From DATCLA01 sp036564195 (GTDB lineage Bacteria; Bacillota; UBA4882; UBA8346): 22,880 bases of DNA. Below, one piece after another: positions 1-8,364 of this stretch (its first letter is position 1; each line of letters opens with the position of its first letter). A program made the translations under genes and the position numbers. The DNA lies in the NCBI GenBank assembly GCA_036564195.1, contig DATCLA010000249.1, positions 1-22,880 of the forward strand, written 5' to 3'. Below the pieces are notes generated by a model that made no database searches, was not told where the DNA came from, and saw only the letters and a program-made list of their open reading frames with translations.

Positions 1-78
1 GGAATATATTGTAATTTATTGCGAATTAATTTCGTTTTAAACCTTTACTGAACAAATTTAAATAACGGAGTGAAGAGG

Positions 79-534
79 ATGCAGCACCGGGTCAATGAAG
101 AAGGTTTTACAATAATTGAATTATTAATAGCAACTATGTTACTAGGTTTTGTAGTAGTTGCCTTCTTTTCCTTTTTTACTTCCGTTATCAATTCCCCTCG
201 CTTGATTAATGAAAATAACTTGGCCCTAAATTTAGCCCGGGACCGGCTGGAATTTCTGCGTCAGTTTGAAAACCACAGTTATGACCGGGACAGTACTGTC
301 TGGAACACTTGTCCCGACGGTACTACCGGGGTTAATCCGGTAAGCTATACGGTTACTAAAGATAATATTGAATTCACGGTAACCTCCCAAATCCATTCGA
401 ATACCGATAGCACCCTTGATGCCACAATTCGGAATGATCTTGATTTGATTCCGGTTACAGTTACGGTGGGCTGGATGTCTAATGGCAAAAAAAAGAGTAT
501 CAGTTCCACAACGATTTTTTCCAAAAAATACTGA
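79..534 (+). CDS. Type IV minor prepilin (PilV/GspI-like)
   Basis: Small pilin-like protein of about 151 aa, likely a minor subunit that primes or decorates a type IV pilus. The sequence shows a class III prepilin leader ending in Gly, then FTIIE with Glu at mature position 5 and a hydrophobic helix of about 20 residues; this is the PilD cleavage and methylation signature. The C-terminal part is beta-rich in composition and not recognisable by family. An in-frame GTG lies at 70, but the GGAG at 67-70 is 8 nt before the ATG at 79 and would overlap the GTG, so I start at 79. The next prepilin begins 12 nt after the stop, so the two are probably co-transcribed. The prepilin call is very secure; the PilV-like class is inferred from gene order. 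Confidence 0.85.
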   Translation: MQHRVNEEGFTIIELLIATMLLGFVVVAFFSFFTSVINSPRLINENNLALNLARDRLEFLRQFENHSYDRDSTVWNTCPDGTTGVNPVSYTVTKDNIEFTVTSQIHSNTDSTLDATIRNDLDLIPVTVTVGWMSNGKKKSISSTTIFSKKY

Positions 535-546
535 GGGGTTGATTTA

Positions 547-1023
547 ATGCACCAAATTTCCAAACAGAATGGATTAACCCTGATCGAAGTGTTAATTGTC
601 TTGACAATCTTTACTGTCTTAATGGTTTGTTTTACCGCATCTTCGAACTCGCTGTTTCGTTCTTATCAATTTTCCTCCGACAAACTCCATGAAATCCGGG
701 AAAGCCGTCAGGCTTTGGAAGCTGTCTTTAATGAACTACGCTTGGCGTCAGCTCCTTCCATTGTCATAAAAGACAGTAATACTTCGATCTCCTATACTGC
801 TTATAGTCTAAATGGAAGTAGTTCCGACCGGAAAATCTACTTAGATGCTGATTCTTACCTTTGTCAAAATATCTCCGGACCCGGTTCCTTTAATGTCACC
901 AAAAGGTTGGTCAGTCAACCAATTCATAATTTTAAAGTTACCAAAGATGACATGGGAAATATTAATTTTAACATTTATTCAAAAAATTTTGCTATGTCGG
1001 TTAATGTCAAGCCCTTGAATTAA
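547..1023 (+). CDS. Type IV minor prepilin (PilW/GspJ-like)
   Basis: A second prepilin of 158 aa. The leader MHQISKQNG is followed by LTLIE, with Glu5 of the mature protein, and a long hydrophobic N-terminal helix (about residues 10-32), so it should be processed by the PilD encoded in this window and inserted in the inner membrane before assembly. After the helix comes a segment rich in Arg, Glu and Leu (residues about 50-70), typical of the alpha1-C part of minor pilins, then a globular beta-rich domain. A GAGGGG Shine-Dalgarno at 533-538, overlapping the previous stop, lies 8 nt before the ATG. It is the middle gene of a three-gene minor pilin set. Whether it is PilW-like or another minor class is inferred from position and size only. 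Confidence 0.83.
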   Translation: MHQISKQNGLTLIEVLIVLTIFTVLMVCFTASSNSLFRSYQFSSDKLHEIRESRQALEAVFNELRLASAPSIVIKDSNTSISYTAYSLNGSSSDRKIYLDADSYLCQNISGPGSFNVTKRLVSQPIHNFKVTKDDMGNINFNIYSKNFAMSVNVKPLN

Positions 1024-1052
1024 AGTAATAATTGCTGTTTTTGGAGGTGTTA

Positions 1053-2789
1053 ATGATGGTAAGTTCGGATCCAGCCAGGGAAAAAGGCTCAATTCTGATT
1101 ATTTCCTTAATTGTTCTTACTTGTTCCGGCATTTTAATCACAGGATTAGCACCGTTGGCTTCTTCTCAAATTCAATATACGAATTTTCATAAAAATAGGA
1201 TTCAAGCGCGTTATATTGCTGAAGCCGGTGCCAGAGTAGTGATCAAAGAGGTTGAATCTTATATTGAAAATATGGGTGAAGACCTCAGTCAATTGGAAAA
1301 TTGCACTACTAATGGTTTAGAACGGACCGGGTATATCGACGGTGCCCAAAAAATAGTTTACCGTTACAAGTATTACCCGCTAACCAACCCTGAACGAGTC
1401 CGGATTGAGGTTAACGCTAAATCCGGAAATTTGGGCAGCCCGGTAACAGTAATGGCGGATGTTTACCTTGATGCACAAGCAATCCCCAAATCAGTTACAA
1501 AAACCAATGTCTCAAAATATATTCTTTCCGCCAATAATGATCCCATGAAAAATTTATTCTCGACTGATCCTGAGTATAATGGCGCTATAATGAAAACCAA
1601 AGGATGGTTTCAAAAGGAACTGGTAGCTAATCCCAAAGCTCAATGGGTTGTTGATGAAGAGGCAGATCCACCTTACGCCACCCCTCCCAATGATACCAGT
1701 CATACCTACAATCAACGGATTGTTTTTGATAATATCCTGAAACGGGAGACAGAACTTTCATACCGCTTTGAATTTCAGAAGGATCCTTCCCAAGGAGGTG
1801 GACCGCAAATATTTTATGGAATCGAAGACGGCATGACGGCAAAGAACTTTTCAGCTTATAATGTCCAATTCAGCCGTAAAAGCGGTGAGTTCGCCGTTAC
1901 CAAAATGATTGCCGATAATTCCGATCCTAATAAGATTAAATCGAATGTTTATAATGATAAAGATCCTTACCTGTTGAAATTCCCTTATAAAAGCGCCCGG
2001 GTAAAAATTAATGGAACGTGGCGGAAAGTTAACAATTATAGCGAAGATTTTCAATCCTATACCGGTAACGATCTATACAATAAAAATCATGGTTTTGCCC
2101 TCCAGCCCAATGGAACCGGGCTTTCAACCCAGGGTATCTCCTATTCCGACCCTAATTATGCCAGCAAGTTTGATATTAATATCGACCGATTGGCAACTGA
2201 TCCGTTGGGCAATCCCATCGGCCGATGCTCGATCACCTGGGAAGGATTGGAGGCAGTTTTAAAGCATTACTATCAAACCTTGATCAACCAGGGTAAACAA
2301 ACCTTACCGGACGGCATCCACCCCATACCGGATCCGAATAGTTTCTCGTTAAGCCAAGAAAATAACGGGATTACGATGACTGTCAAAACCACTGACGTAA
2401 CTTTGGATAAGGTATATACTGGTGATTTAGCAATGGATTGTGATACCGGTAATGTGGATTGGATCCCTACCGGAATCTTGTATAATCAAACCCTGTTGCG
2501 CCATCAAATTTTTATCGACGGTTGTCCGATTCTTGACTTTATCGACTTTAATAAATATTATAATGTAACATCGGTTAAAAGCAATCGCTATGACATTGAA
2601 AATGCCCGGCTGTTTTTTAAATGCAATGACCCACGCGCCGACATTAAACTCGGCGATACCCATAGACGTTCCGGTTTTGGTTTCCAATATGTGAAAAATA
2701 CCAAAAAGGCCCCGATGAAATTTTACAATGTTTATTCCAATGACACCGTAGCGGTTGCTGCTTCCGGTAATGTTCTCTGGCTTCAATAA
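1053..2789 (+). CDS. Large PilX/GspK-like pilin-family protein, putative pilus-tip component
   Basis: Protein of about 578 aa whose first 60 residues look like a PilX N-terminal domain: a charged start ending in REKG, then the hydrophobic stretch SILIISLIVLTC, then QARYIAEAGAR, a motif common after the helix in PilX. It lacks Glu5, as many PilX/GspK proteins do; GspK-type subunits cap the tip. It is about three times the length of a usual PilX. The remaining 500 residues include a stretch GFALQPNGTGLS and a late segment HQIFIDGCPILDFIDF that recall concanavalin A-like lectin folds, but this is a weak reading by eye. The frame is open from a TTG at 1032; GGAGGTG at 1043-1049 points instead to the ATG at 1053 or 1056. 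It ends the + strand minor pilin operon and is followed by a terminator. Confidence 0.7.
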   Translation: MMVSSDPAREKGSILIISLIVLTCSGILITGLAPLASSQIQYTNFHKNRIQARYIAEAGARVVIKEVESYIENMGEDLSQLENCTTNGLERTGYIDGAQKIVYRYKYYPLTNPERVRIEVNAKSGNLGSPVTVMADVYLDAQAIPKSVTKTNVSKYILSANNDPMKNLFSTDPEYNGAIMKTKGWFQKELVANPKAQWVVDEEADPPYATPPNDTSHTYNQRIVFDNILKRETELSYRFEFQKDPSQGGGPQIFYGIEDGMTAKNFSAYNVQFSRKSGEFAVTKMIADNSDPNKIKSNVYNDKDPYLLKFPYKSARVKINGTWRKVNNYSEDFQSYTGNDLYNKNHGFALQPNGTGLSTQGISYSDPNYASKFDINIDRLATDPLGNPIGRCSITWEGLEAVLKHYYQTLINQGKQTLPDGIHPIPDPNSFSLSQENNGITMTVKTTDVTLDKVYTGDLAMDCDTGNVDWIPTGILYNQTLLRHQIFIDGCPILDFIDFNKYYNVTSVKSNRYDIENARLFFKCNDPRADIKLGDTHRRSGFGFQYVKNTKKAPMKFYNVYSNDTVAVAASGNVLWLQ

Positions 2790-2816
2790 ATAAAATAGAA
2801 GCTATTAATTTAAATC

Positions 2817-2877
2817 AAAACCCCTTCGGTTTGGTTATTTTTGAAGTTATCAATTAAACCTTCCAAAGGGGTTTTTT
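2817..2877. terminator. Bidirectional terminator between convergent pilus operons
   Basis: AAAACCCCTT at 2817-2826 pairs with AAGGGGTTTT at 2866-2875, and an inner stem GGTTT (2828-2832) pairs with AAACC (2856-2860). The + strand ends in a run of T (2872-2877); the complementary A-run (2817-2820) supplies a shorter U-tract for minus-strand transcripts. It lies exactly between the stop codons of the two convergent operons, so it probably serves both. Confidence 0.8.
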
Positions 2878-2916
2878 GGTTATTTAGATTAATTCTTATT
2901 CCTAAACCTATTGACC

Positions 2917-4794
2917 TTAAAACCTGTTATCCTTAATATTATCTGCCGCAACCGGCAGGATAATTAACTGGCCTGCCTTAACCTGATTGATATCAGTTAA
3001 GTTGTTAATCTCCTTTAGCTGCTCAATCGCTACTCCATACCGTTTGGAAATCCGCCAGACGGTTTCTTGGAGTTTCAGGCGGTAAAGGTGTTCACCGGGA
3101 ATAACTAAGATTAGCTCCTGGCCCGTCACTAAATTAGCTTTTTTAAGATTGTTCTCCTTTAAAATTACGTCTTTGGTAATTCCATAGCGTACCGCTAATC
3201 CGGTCAGAGTGTCGCCGGCTTTAACCTTAACCATAATGCGTATGTTATTGGGAACCGAGTCGGTACTTAACTGCTGCGGCTGCGTTGGTGCTGCAACCGG
3301 TAGAGGGGATTGAGTCGTATTTTCTACCCTAACCTCGGCTTGCGCATGGTTAATCGGTGTTTCGGGTTGAGTTTGGGGAACGGCTTCAGCTACAGTGATC
3401 CGGTCACTATTGGCAACTTTGGTTTGCACTTGCGCAACAGCGGTGGAGTCGGCAACTACCGTTTCTGCATCAGTGGGAGTCTGATTGGTCTCAGCTACTA
3501 TGCTAACTCCGGATGCTACATCAGCCGACTCAGGTACCGTAGGGATTGAACTACCTACCGACGTTTTAATTTCATCAGATGTTTCGCTGGATTTCATCGG
3601 CATTTGCTCGGTTTTGATGATCCGGGGAGTGATAAAGATGACAATTTCAGTATCGTTGTCAGGATCGCGACTGGTCTTAGTCTTAAATAAGTATCCCAAC
3701 AGTGGTATTTTCCCCAGTCCCTTTATTCCGGCTTCGGTAATGGTCGACTCAATCTGATTCAAACCGGAAAGCATGAAAGTTTCACCGTCACGCAGCCGGA
3801 TGACCGACCCTGTTTCCCGATTACGGACTATCGGAACAGCATTGCCATCAATTGTGGCCTCGCCGGAAACATTGCTGAGGTTGGCTTTAACATTAACTGT
3901 TACAATATTTTCACTATTAATCCGCGGAGTAACAAATAGTTTGGTGCCGACATCAAGATATTCAATATTGGTACTGGAGTTTCCCGCGGCATCAGTAGTT
4001 GTCTTGGCAATCGGAATCCGATCCCCGATAAAGATGACCGCTTCTTTACTGTCGGTAGTAGCGACCATCGGCTTAGAAAGCAGCTTGGCATCGCTATTTT
4101 CTTCCCATAGTTTTAACTTTTGGCCGGATACATAGTTTAATTTCAGCTTGTCAAAATCAAGACTAACCTCATTATCAAGATCCCAGAGAACTCCGGCCTC
4201 TTCCAGTGCTGAACGTTTAACCTCTTCAATCCGTAATTCAATGCTGATTTGCGGCATTTCCCGGTCCAATCTGGTAATGACTTCCTCCACGTTTTGAAGT
4301 TCTAAAATACTGGCCTTAACTACTAACTGGTTGGTCCGCTTATCGATACCAATCTGTTCTTTAGGCACAACCACTTTTAATGTTTCCATTACAGTTTCCG
4401 GATCGGCATATTTCAATGAGTAAATCCGGGTTTGTTTTACATCAATATTTTTAAAGGAATTTTCATCTCCGATTAAAACAGTCCGTTGTGGCAGCAACCA
4501 GCGGAAGGAATATCCGTTGGTCTGGGCCAAAATCTCAATAGCTTCTTTAACCGTCATTCCGGATTTAAACCGGGTGGTCACCGTCCCTTGAACCTGCTTG
4601 TCCATAAGAACGTTTATCTGTCCAAACTCGGCCAGACTTCGGAAGACATCCCTTAAGTCGGCTTCAAAAACATCGAAATTATTAATTGTGGTAGTCGCAA
4701 TATCCGGTTGGGCTCCCCAGACTGCTAAAGAAAGAGTAAAGATTAATAAAAGCAGCGCGAACCCCCATTTAAAAAACAGTCCCTGTTTAACCAT
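2917..4794 (-). CDS. pilQ: Type IV pilus secretin (PilQ-like) with two C-terminal LysM domains
   Basis: Outer-membrane channel through which the pilus fibre leaves the cell. The 625-aa protein has a signal peptide (1-28, ending VWGA), an STN-like domain (about 40-105), a secretin N1 domain (about 120-180) and the secretin C domain (about 188-395), including the conserved segment GLGKIPLLGYLF near 359-370. A Thr/Pro/Gln-rich linker (about 396-518) follows, then two LysM peptidoglycan-binding repeats (about 520-565 and 568-614, the first starting VKAGDTLTGLA). Many PilQ proteins bind peptidoglycan through N-terminal AMIN domains; none is visible here, so the LysM pair may replace them. The ATG overlaps the stop of the upstream pilP-like gene by 8 nt, and AAGGAGG lies 9 nt before it. 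Last gene of the pilus operon. The secretin call is secure; the role of the LysM domains is inferred. Confidence 0.93.
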   Translation of the reverse strand: MVKQGLFFKWGFALLLLIFTLSLAVWGAQPDIATTTINNFDVFEADLRDVFRSLAEFGQINVLMDKQVQGTVTTRFKSGMTVKEAIEILAQTNGYSFRWLLPQRTVLIGDENSFKNIDVKQTRIYSLKYADPETVMETLKVVVPKEQIGIDKRTNQLVVKASILELQNVEEVITRLDREMPQISIELRIEEVKRSALEEAGVLWDLDNEVSLDFDKLKLNYVSGQKLKLWEENSDAKLLSKPMVATTDSKEAVIFIGDRIPIAKTTTDAAGNSSTNIEYLDVGTKLFVTPRINSENIVTVNVKANLSNVSGEATIDGNAVPIVRNRETGSVIRLRDGETFMLSGLNQIESTITEAGIKGLGKIPLLGYLFKTKTSRDPDNDTEIVIFITPRIIKTEQMPMKSSETSDEIKTSVGSSIPTVPESADVASGVSIVAETNQTPTDAETVVADSTAVAQVQTKVANSDRITVAEAVPQTQPETPINHAQAEVRVENTTQSPLPVAAPTQPQQLSTDSVPNNIRIMVKVKAGDTLTGLAVRYGITKDVILKENNLKKANLVTGQELILVIPGEHLYRLKLQETVWRISKRYGVAIEQLKEINNLTDINQVKAGQLIILPVAADNIKDNRF

Positions 4795-5374
4795 TTATTT
4801 TAGCCTCCTTCTTTCTATACAGTCGTTTCTGTCCGGTGGGCGAGATTAGCAATACCGAGTCTGCGGTAACTTCAGCCAATATATATTGAGTCCCGGGCAC
4901 CAGCTCACCAAGGTGTAAAGTATAGGTCCGGTTATTGTATTGGATCATGATTACTTGATTGATTCCCGTACCGACAATTCCCTTCCAGGCCAACTGGGAT
5001 TGGGACGGCTTTTTGGGGAGGGCTGCATTACCCACTTGTTCTGTCCGAGGCGGTTTAGGTGGAGCCAAAGTGTCAGAAACAAGCGCTGACGGTAAAAACG
5101 GGTCACGACTAGAAGTAACTGCCTTGTTCCCGAAATTAAAATCATCTAAAGGCCCCCCGGCTTCATTGTTAGCAGCAACCGGAGTAAGAGCTTTCCCGCT
5201 TTGGACTTTATTGACTGACAACGGTTGATCTGTGACCGCTTTCTCCTTGGTGGTAACAAACTGCGGTTCCAATAACAAATATCCCAACAAAGCCAATCCG
5301 GCTATTATGATAATAAGCGTCGGTGTACTGATTATTTTTTGAGCTTTTTGAGAAGTTTCATTTTCTGCTTTCAT
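4787..5374 (-). CDS. pilP: PilP/GspC-like secretin-coupling protein, membrane anchored
   Basis: Protein of 195 aa that probably links the PilN-PilO complex to the secretin. It has one transmembrane segment near residues 17-36, a low-complexity Pro-containing linker, the motif SRDPFLP (89-95), which is characteristic of PilP, and a C-terminal beta-sandwich-like region (about 125-190, with WKGIVG and YTLHLGELVPG) resembling the PilP/GspC HR domain. Classical PilP is a lipoprotein; no lipobox is visible, so this protein is anchored like GspC. Start and stop overlap both neighbours (ATGA with pilO, 8 nt with pilQ), which indicates translational coupling, and AAGGTGG precedes the ATG. Overall sequence likeness to PilP is low, so the assignment depends on the DPF motif, topology and position between pilO and pilQ. 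Confidence 0.75.
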   Translation of the reverse strand: MKAENETSQKAQKIISTPTLIIIIAGLALLGYLLLEPQFVTTKEKAVTDQPLSVNKVQSGKALTPVAANNEAGGPLDDFNFGNKAVTSSRDPFLPSALVSDTLAPPKPPRTEQVGNAALPKKPSQSQLAWKGIVGTGINQVIMIQYNNRTYTLHLGELVPGTQYILAEVTADSVLLISPTGQKRLYRKKEAKING

Positions 5375-5952
5375 TGGACCACCTTCTTCTGGCCGGCTGT
5401 AGCGATTAAATCTAACGTTAACTGAACATTCAAACTATAGCGGGCATTGGTCTCAGTCTTCGCATCCGGTTGTACGGAATTTATATTAATCTTAGAAACC
5501 ATGACACTACGCTTTTGGAGCGGCAGTATTTCCAAAAACCTCATTAATTGGGTATAATTTGACTGAAGGTTGACATTCCAACGGTAGATTAAGTATTCAG
5601 GTAAATTCGGGAAAGGAAGCGGCTGTTCGTTAACGGAACAGCTTTTCAATTGGACGCCGCTGGAATCGGTCAACGCATCTAACTCCATGATGAATTCTGC
5701 CTGACCTTCCCGATCGGGAATATAATCCGCCAACCGTTGCATAGCGGCTTCATTTTGAGCAACTTCCTCTTGTAATTGGTTAAAATTAAGGACTTTCTCC
5801 TTAATTTTCTGCAGTTCCGCCTCTTTTGCCTGGCGTTTGGCAGTCATCATTGCGATCTGACCGGAATTATAGTAAATCCCACCGCCGAGACAGCCGCTAA
5901 GCAAGACCAACACGGCGATGATGATCAGATCACTCTTTTTGAACTTTGGCAT
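5371..5952 (-). CDS. pilO: Type IV pilus alignment protein PilO
   Basis: Inner-membrane alignment protein of 193 aa that pairs with PilN. A short cytoplasmic start is followed by one transmembrane helix (about 8-29), a coiled-coil (about 33-75, rich in Lys, Glu, Gln and Leu) and a periplasmic ferredoxin-like region containing PLPFPNLPEY and YTQLMRFLEILP, a pattern usual for PilO. GGGAGG lies about 11 nt upstream of the ATG, inside the end of pilN; the two frames overlap by 23 nt. Downstream, an ATGA overlap joins it to the pilP-like gene. Length and topology fit the family well. Confidence 0.88.
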   Translation of the reverse strand: MPKFKKSDLIIIAVLVLLSGCLGGGIYYNSGQIAMMTAKRQAKEAELQKIKEKVLNFNQLQEEVAQNEAAMQRLADYIPDREGQAEFIMELDALTDSSGVQLKSCSVNEQPLPFPNLPEYLIYRWNVNLQSNYTQLMRFLEILPLQKRSVMVSKININSVQPDAKTETNARYSLNVQLTLDLIATAGQKKVVQ

Positions 5953-6499
5953 CTTCAGCTACGCCTCCCTTCGGTTTTAATTTAATCAAAAAGTTATATA
6001 ACTCAAACTCACTATCGGTATCAGTAGTAACTTGAGTCAGCTTAACCTCAGCTAATTCCGGGAGGTTTTGTAAGTTTTGTAACAGTCGGCCGATATCCGG
6101 AAAAACTAATGACTTTCCATTTACCGTAAACTGTTCTAAAGCCGGCATATCCAGTCGATTGAGCCACATATCTCTTTCCAAGGTACCTGCCAGTCGTTTC
6201 AGGACTAATGGGTATTGAAAATAGGCCGTTTTGATCTGGTCAACCTCTGCCAACCGCTGCTTCAAACTTTGCAACCGCTTTTCGTAGCGGGAAATCTCTC
6301 GTAAGACCTCTTGATAGGAATCTACCTGCTGATTAACACTTGCTAAGAGTTGCTTTTCAGTCCTTAATTGGAAATTTTGAACCAAGAGCCAAATTACACC
6401 GGTAAAAACCAAAACGCTACAGGTAATTAGCACGGTAAGCCTAAAGGGGTTAATAACCGGTTGGGGCCGGTATTCTTCCGGAAGCAGGTTAATACGCAT
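5930..6499 (-). CDS. pilN: Type IV pilus alignment protein PilN
   Basis: Bitopic inner-membrane protein of 189 aa. It opens with MRINLLPEEYRP, the INLLP motif that in PilN docks into the cytoplasmic PilM. A transmembrane helix (about 21-44), a coiled-coil (about 50-95) and a periplasmic domain with WLNRLDMPALEQFTVNGK follow; this last part matches the usual ferredoxin-like fold of PilN. The start codon overlaps the pilM stop by one base (TAATG), so PilM and PilN are probably made in coupled fashion. The assignment is firm because the motif, length and gene order all agree. Confidence 0.92.
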   Translation of the reverse strand: MRINLLPEEYRPQPVINPFRLTVLITCSVLVFTGVIWLLVQNFQLRTEKQLLASVNQQVDSYQEVLREISRYEKRLQSLKQRLAEVDQIKTAYFQYPLVLKRLAGTLERDMWLNRLDMPALEQFTVNGKSLVFPDIGRLLQNLQNLPELAEVKLTQVTTDTDSEFELYNFLIKLKPKGGVAEDAKVQKE

Positions 6500-7557
6500 T
6501 AATCAGTCACCTCGCGTAAAGCCAACCCTAAAGCCACCAGCATTAGGGGTTTGGCAATCTCGAATTCTGTCTTAATTGGATCACTGCAGACGATATTCCA
6601 GGCATCCAGGGATGACCCCACTTTAAGATCCAGTTCTTGTTGTAAGTAGGTGGTTAGGTTTTTCATCTTAACGCCGCCGCCACAGACTATTAGTTTTCCA
6701 ATTTCTTCACCACGTTGTTGCAAATAATAATAGTCCAACGAACGGCGTAGTTCCAAAACTAATTCCCGCAACGTATTTTGAATGGAGTAATTAACTTTAT
6801 ATTCAGGGCTGTCCGGAGCCAGCATAGTCAAGTCCGCTGTCGCATCTCCTAATTCCAGCTTAAGCTGCTCCGCCTCTCCGAACGAATTACCCATCACTTT
6901 CATAATGTTTTCGGTATACCGGATGCCACCCAACGGTAAAATCCGGGTGAACTTGGAAATACCGTTTTTAAAAATTGATAAATCGGAGGTCCCGGCCCCA
7001 ATATCCATAACCGCGATATTTTGGTTATTCAGCGCTTTTTCCAGTCCCAAGGCCCGCATTAGGGCAAAGGGTTGAATGTCAATGGCCACTGGCTGCAAAC
7101 CCGCCCGGTGCAACACTTCCAGGTGACTGTTGATAATATCATTATGAGCACAAACCAACATCACTTCCATCTCTTGTTGTTGCTGATCACGGCTGATCAC
7201 AATATGGTCCAGGCTTACCTCATTAACGGGGAAGGGGATATACCGCTCCGCTTCCCAGTAAATAGCATTAGCTACCTCGGCGTCATCTTCGATTAAAGGC
7301 AATTTAATATTACGCACTACAACTGCCTGGCCGGCAATGGCTACTTGAACCCGTTTGTTCTTGAGGTGCTGACTCCGATATGCTTCCTGGATGGCTTCAG
7401 TAACCGCTGCGCTGTTTTTAATAACCCCTCCGGCCAGGGCACCTTCCGGGAGAGGAACTATGCCGAAGCGGTTGATCCGGAATGGGTTACCGCCTTCCAA
7501 TTCTAATAACTTTATCGAGCTTGTTCCGATATCAAGTCCTAATCCTACTTTGGCCAA
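6499..7557 (-). CDS. pilM: Type IV pilus assembly ATPase-like protein PilM
   Basis: Cytoplasmic actin-fold protein of 352 aa (PilM/FtsA-like) that binds the N-terminal tail of PilN. Nucleotide-binding signatures are visible: GLDIGTSSIKLLEL near the N terminus (phosphate 1), MDIGAGTSDLSIF in the middle (phosphate 2) and LIVCGGGVKMKNL near the C terminus (adenosine motif). The start is TTG at 7557, supported by GGAGG at 7565-7569 exactly 7 nt upstream; no better-placed ATG exists. It begins the tightly overlapping pilMNOPQ block, 33 nt after the pilD stop. Family membership is clear. Confidence 0.94.
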   Translation of the reverse strand: MAKVGLGLDIGTSSIKLLELEGGNPFRINRFGIVPLPEGALAGGVIKNSAAVTEAIQEAYRSQHLKNKRVQVAIAGQAVVVRNIKLPLIEDDAEVANAIYWEAERYIPFPVNEVSLDHIVISRDQQQQEMEVMLVCAHNDIINSHLEVLHRAGLQPVAIDIQPFALMRALGLEKALNNQNIAVMDIGAGTSDLSIFKNGISKFTRILPLGGIRYTENIMKVMGNSFGEAEQLKLELGDATADLTMLAPDSPEYKVNYSIQNTLRELVLELRRSLDYYYLQQRGEEIGKLIVCGGGVKMKNLTTYLQQELDLKVGSSLDAWNIVCSDPIKTEFEIAKPLMLVALGLALREVTD

Positions 7558-7590
7558 GCTAATTCCTCCGCTTCTTCCTTGAAATTATCC

Positions 7591-8340
7591 CTAAACTTCA
7601 AACCACAGCTGTAATCCCTGTAACAGAAGATCCCAAAAATAGATTACCAACAATGCCCCGGTTACCAAAAACGGCCCGAAGGCAAACGGTGTCTTCCGGT
7701 CAAATTTTCCTACTAAAATCAGGGGAACCATCACCAGAACCCCCAGCAGGCTACCTAAAAACAGAACAACAATAATCTTTTGCCAACCAAGAAAGACTCC
7801 CAGCATCGCCAATAACTTTACATCACCCCAACCCATTCCCCGGGCATAAAAGGTCGCAATCAATCCCAAGGGGCCACCGCCAGCCAATAGGCCGTATACC
7901 CCTAAAAGCAGTTCTCCCCGGAAACTTTGAAAGGCCAAACCAACTACAAGTAACGGCAGGGTGATCTTATTGGGAATAATTTGATGGTCAAAATCAATCA
8001 GACTGACTACGACTAAGGCATAAGTCAAAATTAAGAATACAACTCCGTTGCTGTTTAGACCGGTTTTCCCCAACCGATACCACCACAGCAGAGTTAAGCC
8101 GCCACATAATAATTCCACCAGCGGATACCGGAGACTGATTTTAGCCCGGCAATAACGACATTTGCCCTGCAGCTTTAAAAAACTAAGCACCGGGATTAAG
8201 TCAAGCGCTCCTAGACGGTGTTGGCAGTTGGTACAATGGGAGGGGGGGAGGACAATTGACTCCCCCCGCGGCAAACGGTAAATGATTACATTCAGAAAAC
8301 TGCCAATGATTAGTCCAAATATGAAGTAAATTAAGATAAT
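7591..8340 (-). CDS. pilD: Prepilin peptidase/N-methyltransferase PilD with a non-canonical or frameshifted start
   Basis: Bifunctional aspartic protease (A24 family) that cleaves prepilin leaders and methylates the new N terminus. Seen: the Zn-binding pairs HCTNC and CRYC in the cytoplasmic loop, the first catalytic Asp region SLIDFDHQIIPNK, the second GWGDVKLLAMLG, and several membrane helices. The first canonical start in this frame is a TTG at 8274, but the frame continues upstream with GSFLNVIIYR, the conserved first helix of PilD, as far as an in-frame TGA at 8352-8350. No ATG, GTG or TTG occurs between. I set the start at ATT (8340), which has GAGG 7 nt upstream; a frameshift from the ATG at 8368 is the alternative (see findings). 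Function is secure; the exact start is not. Confidence 0.85.
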   Translation of the reverse strand: MILIYFIFGLIIGSFLNVIIYRLPRGESIVLPPSHCTNCQHRLGALDLIPVLSFLKLQGKCRYCRAKISLRYPLVELLCGGLTLLWWYRLGKTGLNSNGVVFLILTYALVVVSLIDFDHQIIPNKITLPLLVVGLAFQSFRGELLLGVYGLLAGGGPLGLIATFYARGMGWGDVKLLAMLGVFLGWQKIIVVLFLGSLLGVLVMVPLILVGKFDRKTPFAFGPFLVTGALLVIYFWDLLLQGLQLWFEV

Positions 8341-8364
8341 TATACTGCCTCAACCTCTTTATCG

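Noticed and set aside
1..78. A promoter for the minor pilin operon at the left edge
   Set aside because: TTGCGA at 19-24 has no acceptable -10 at 16-18 nt; the only TTTACT is 19 nt away and weak. Too little sequence to judge.
2427..2786. Minus-strand open frame of 119 codons inside the large pilin gene
   Set aside because: It lacks any recognisable motif and lies opposite a well-supported gene; a shadow frame.
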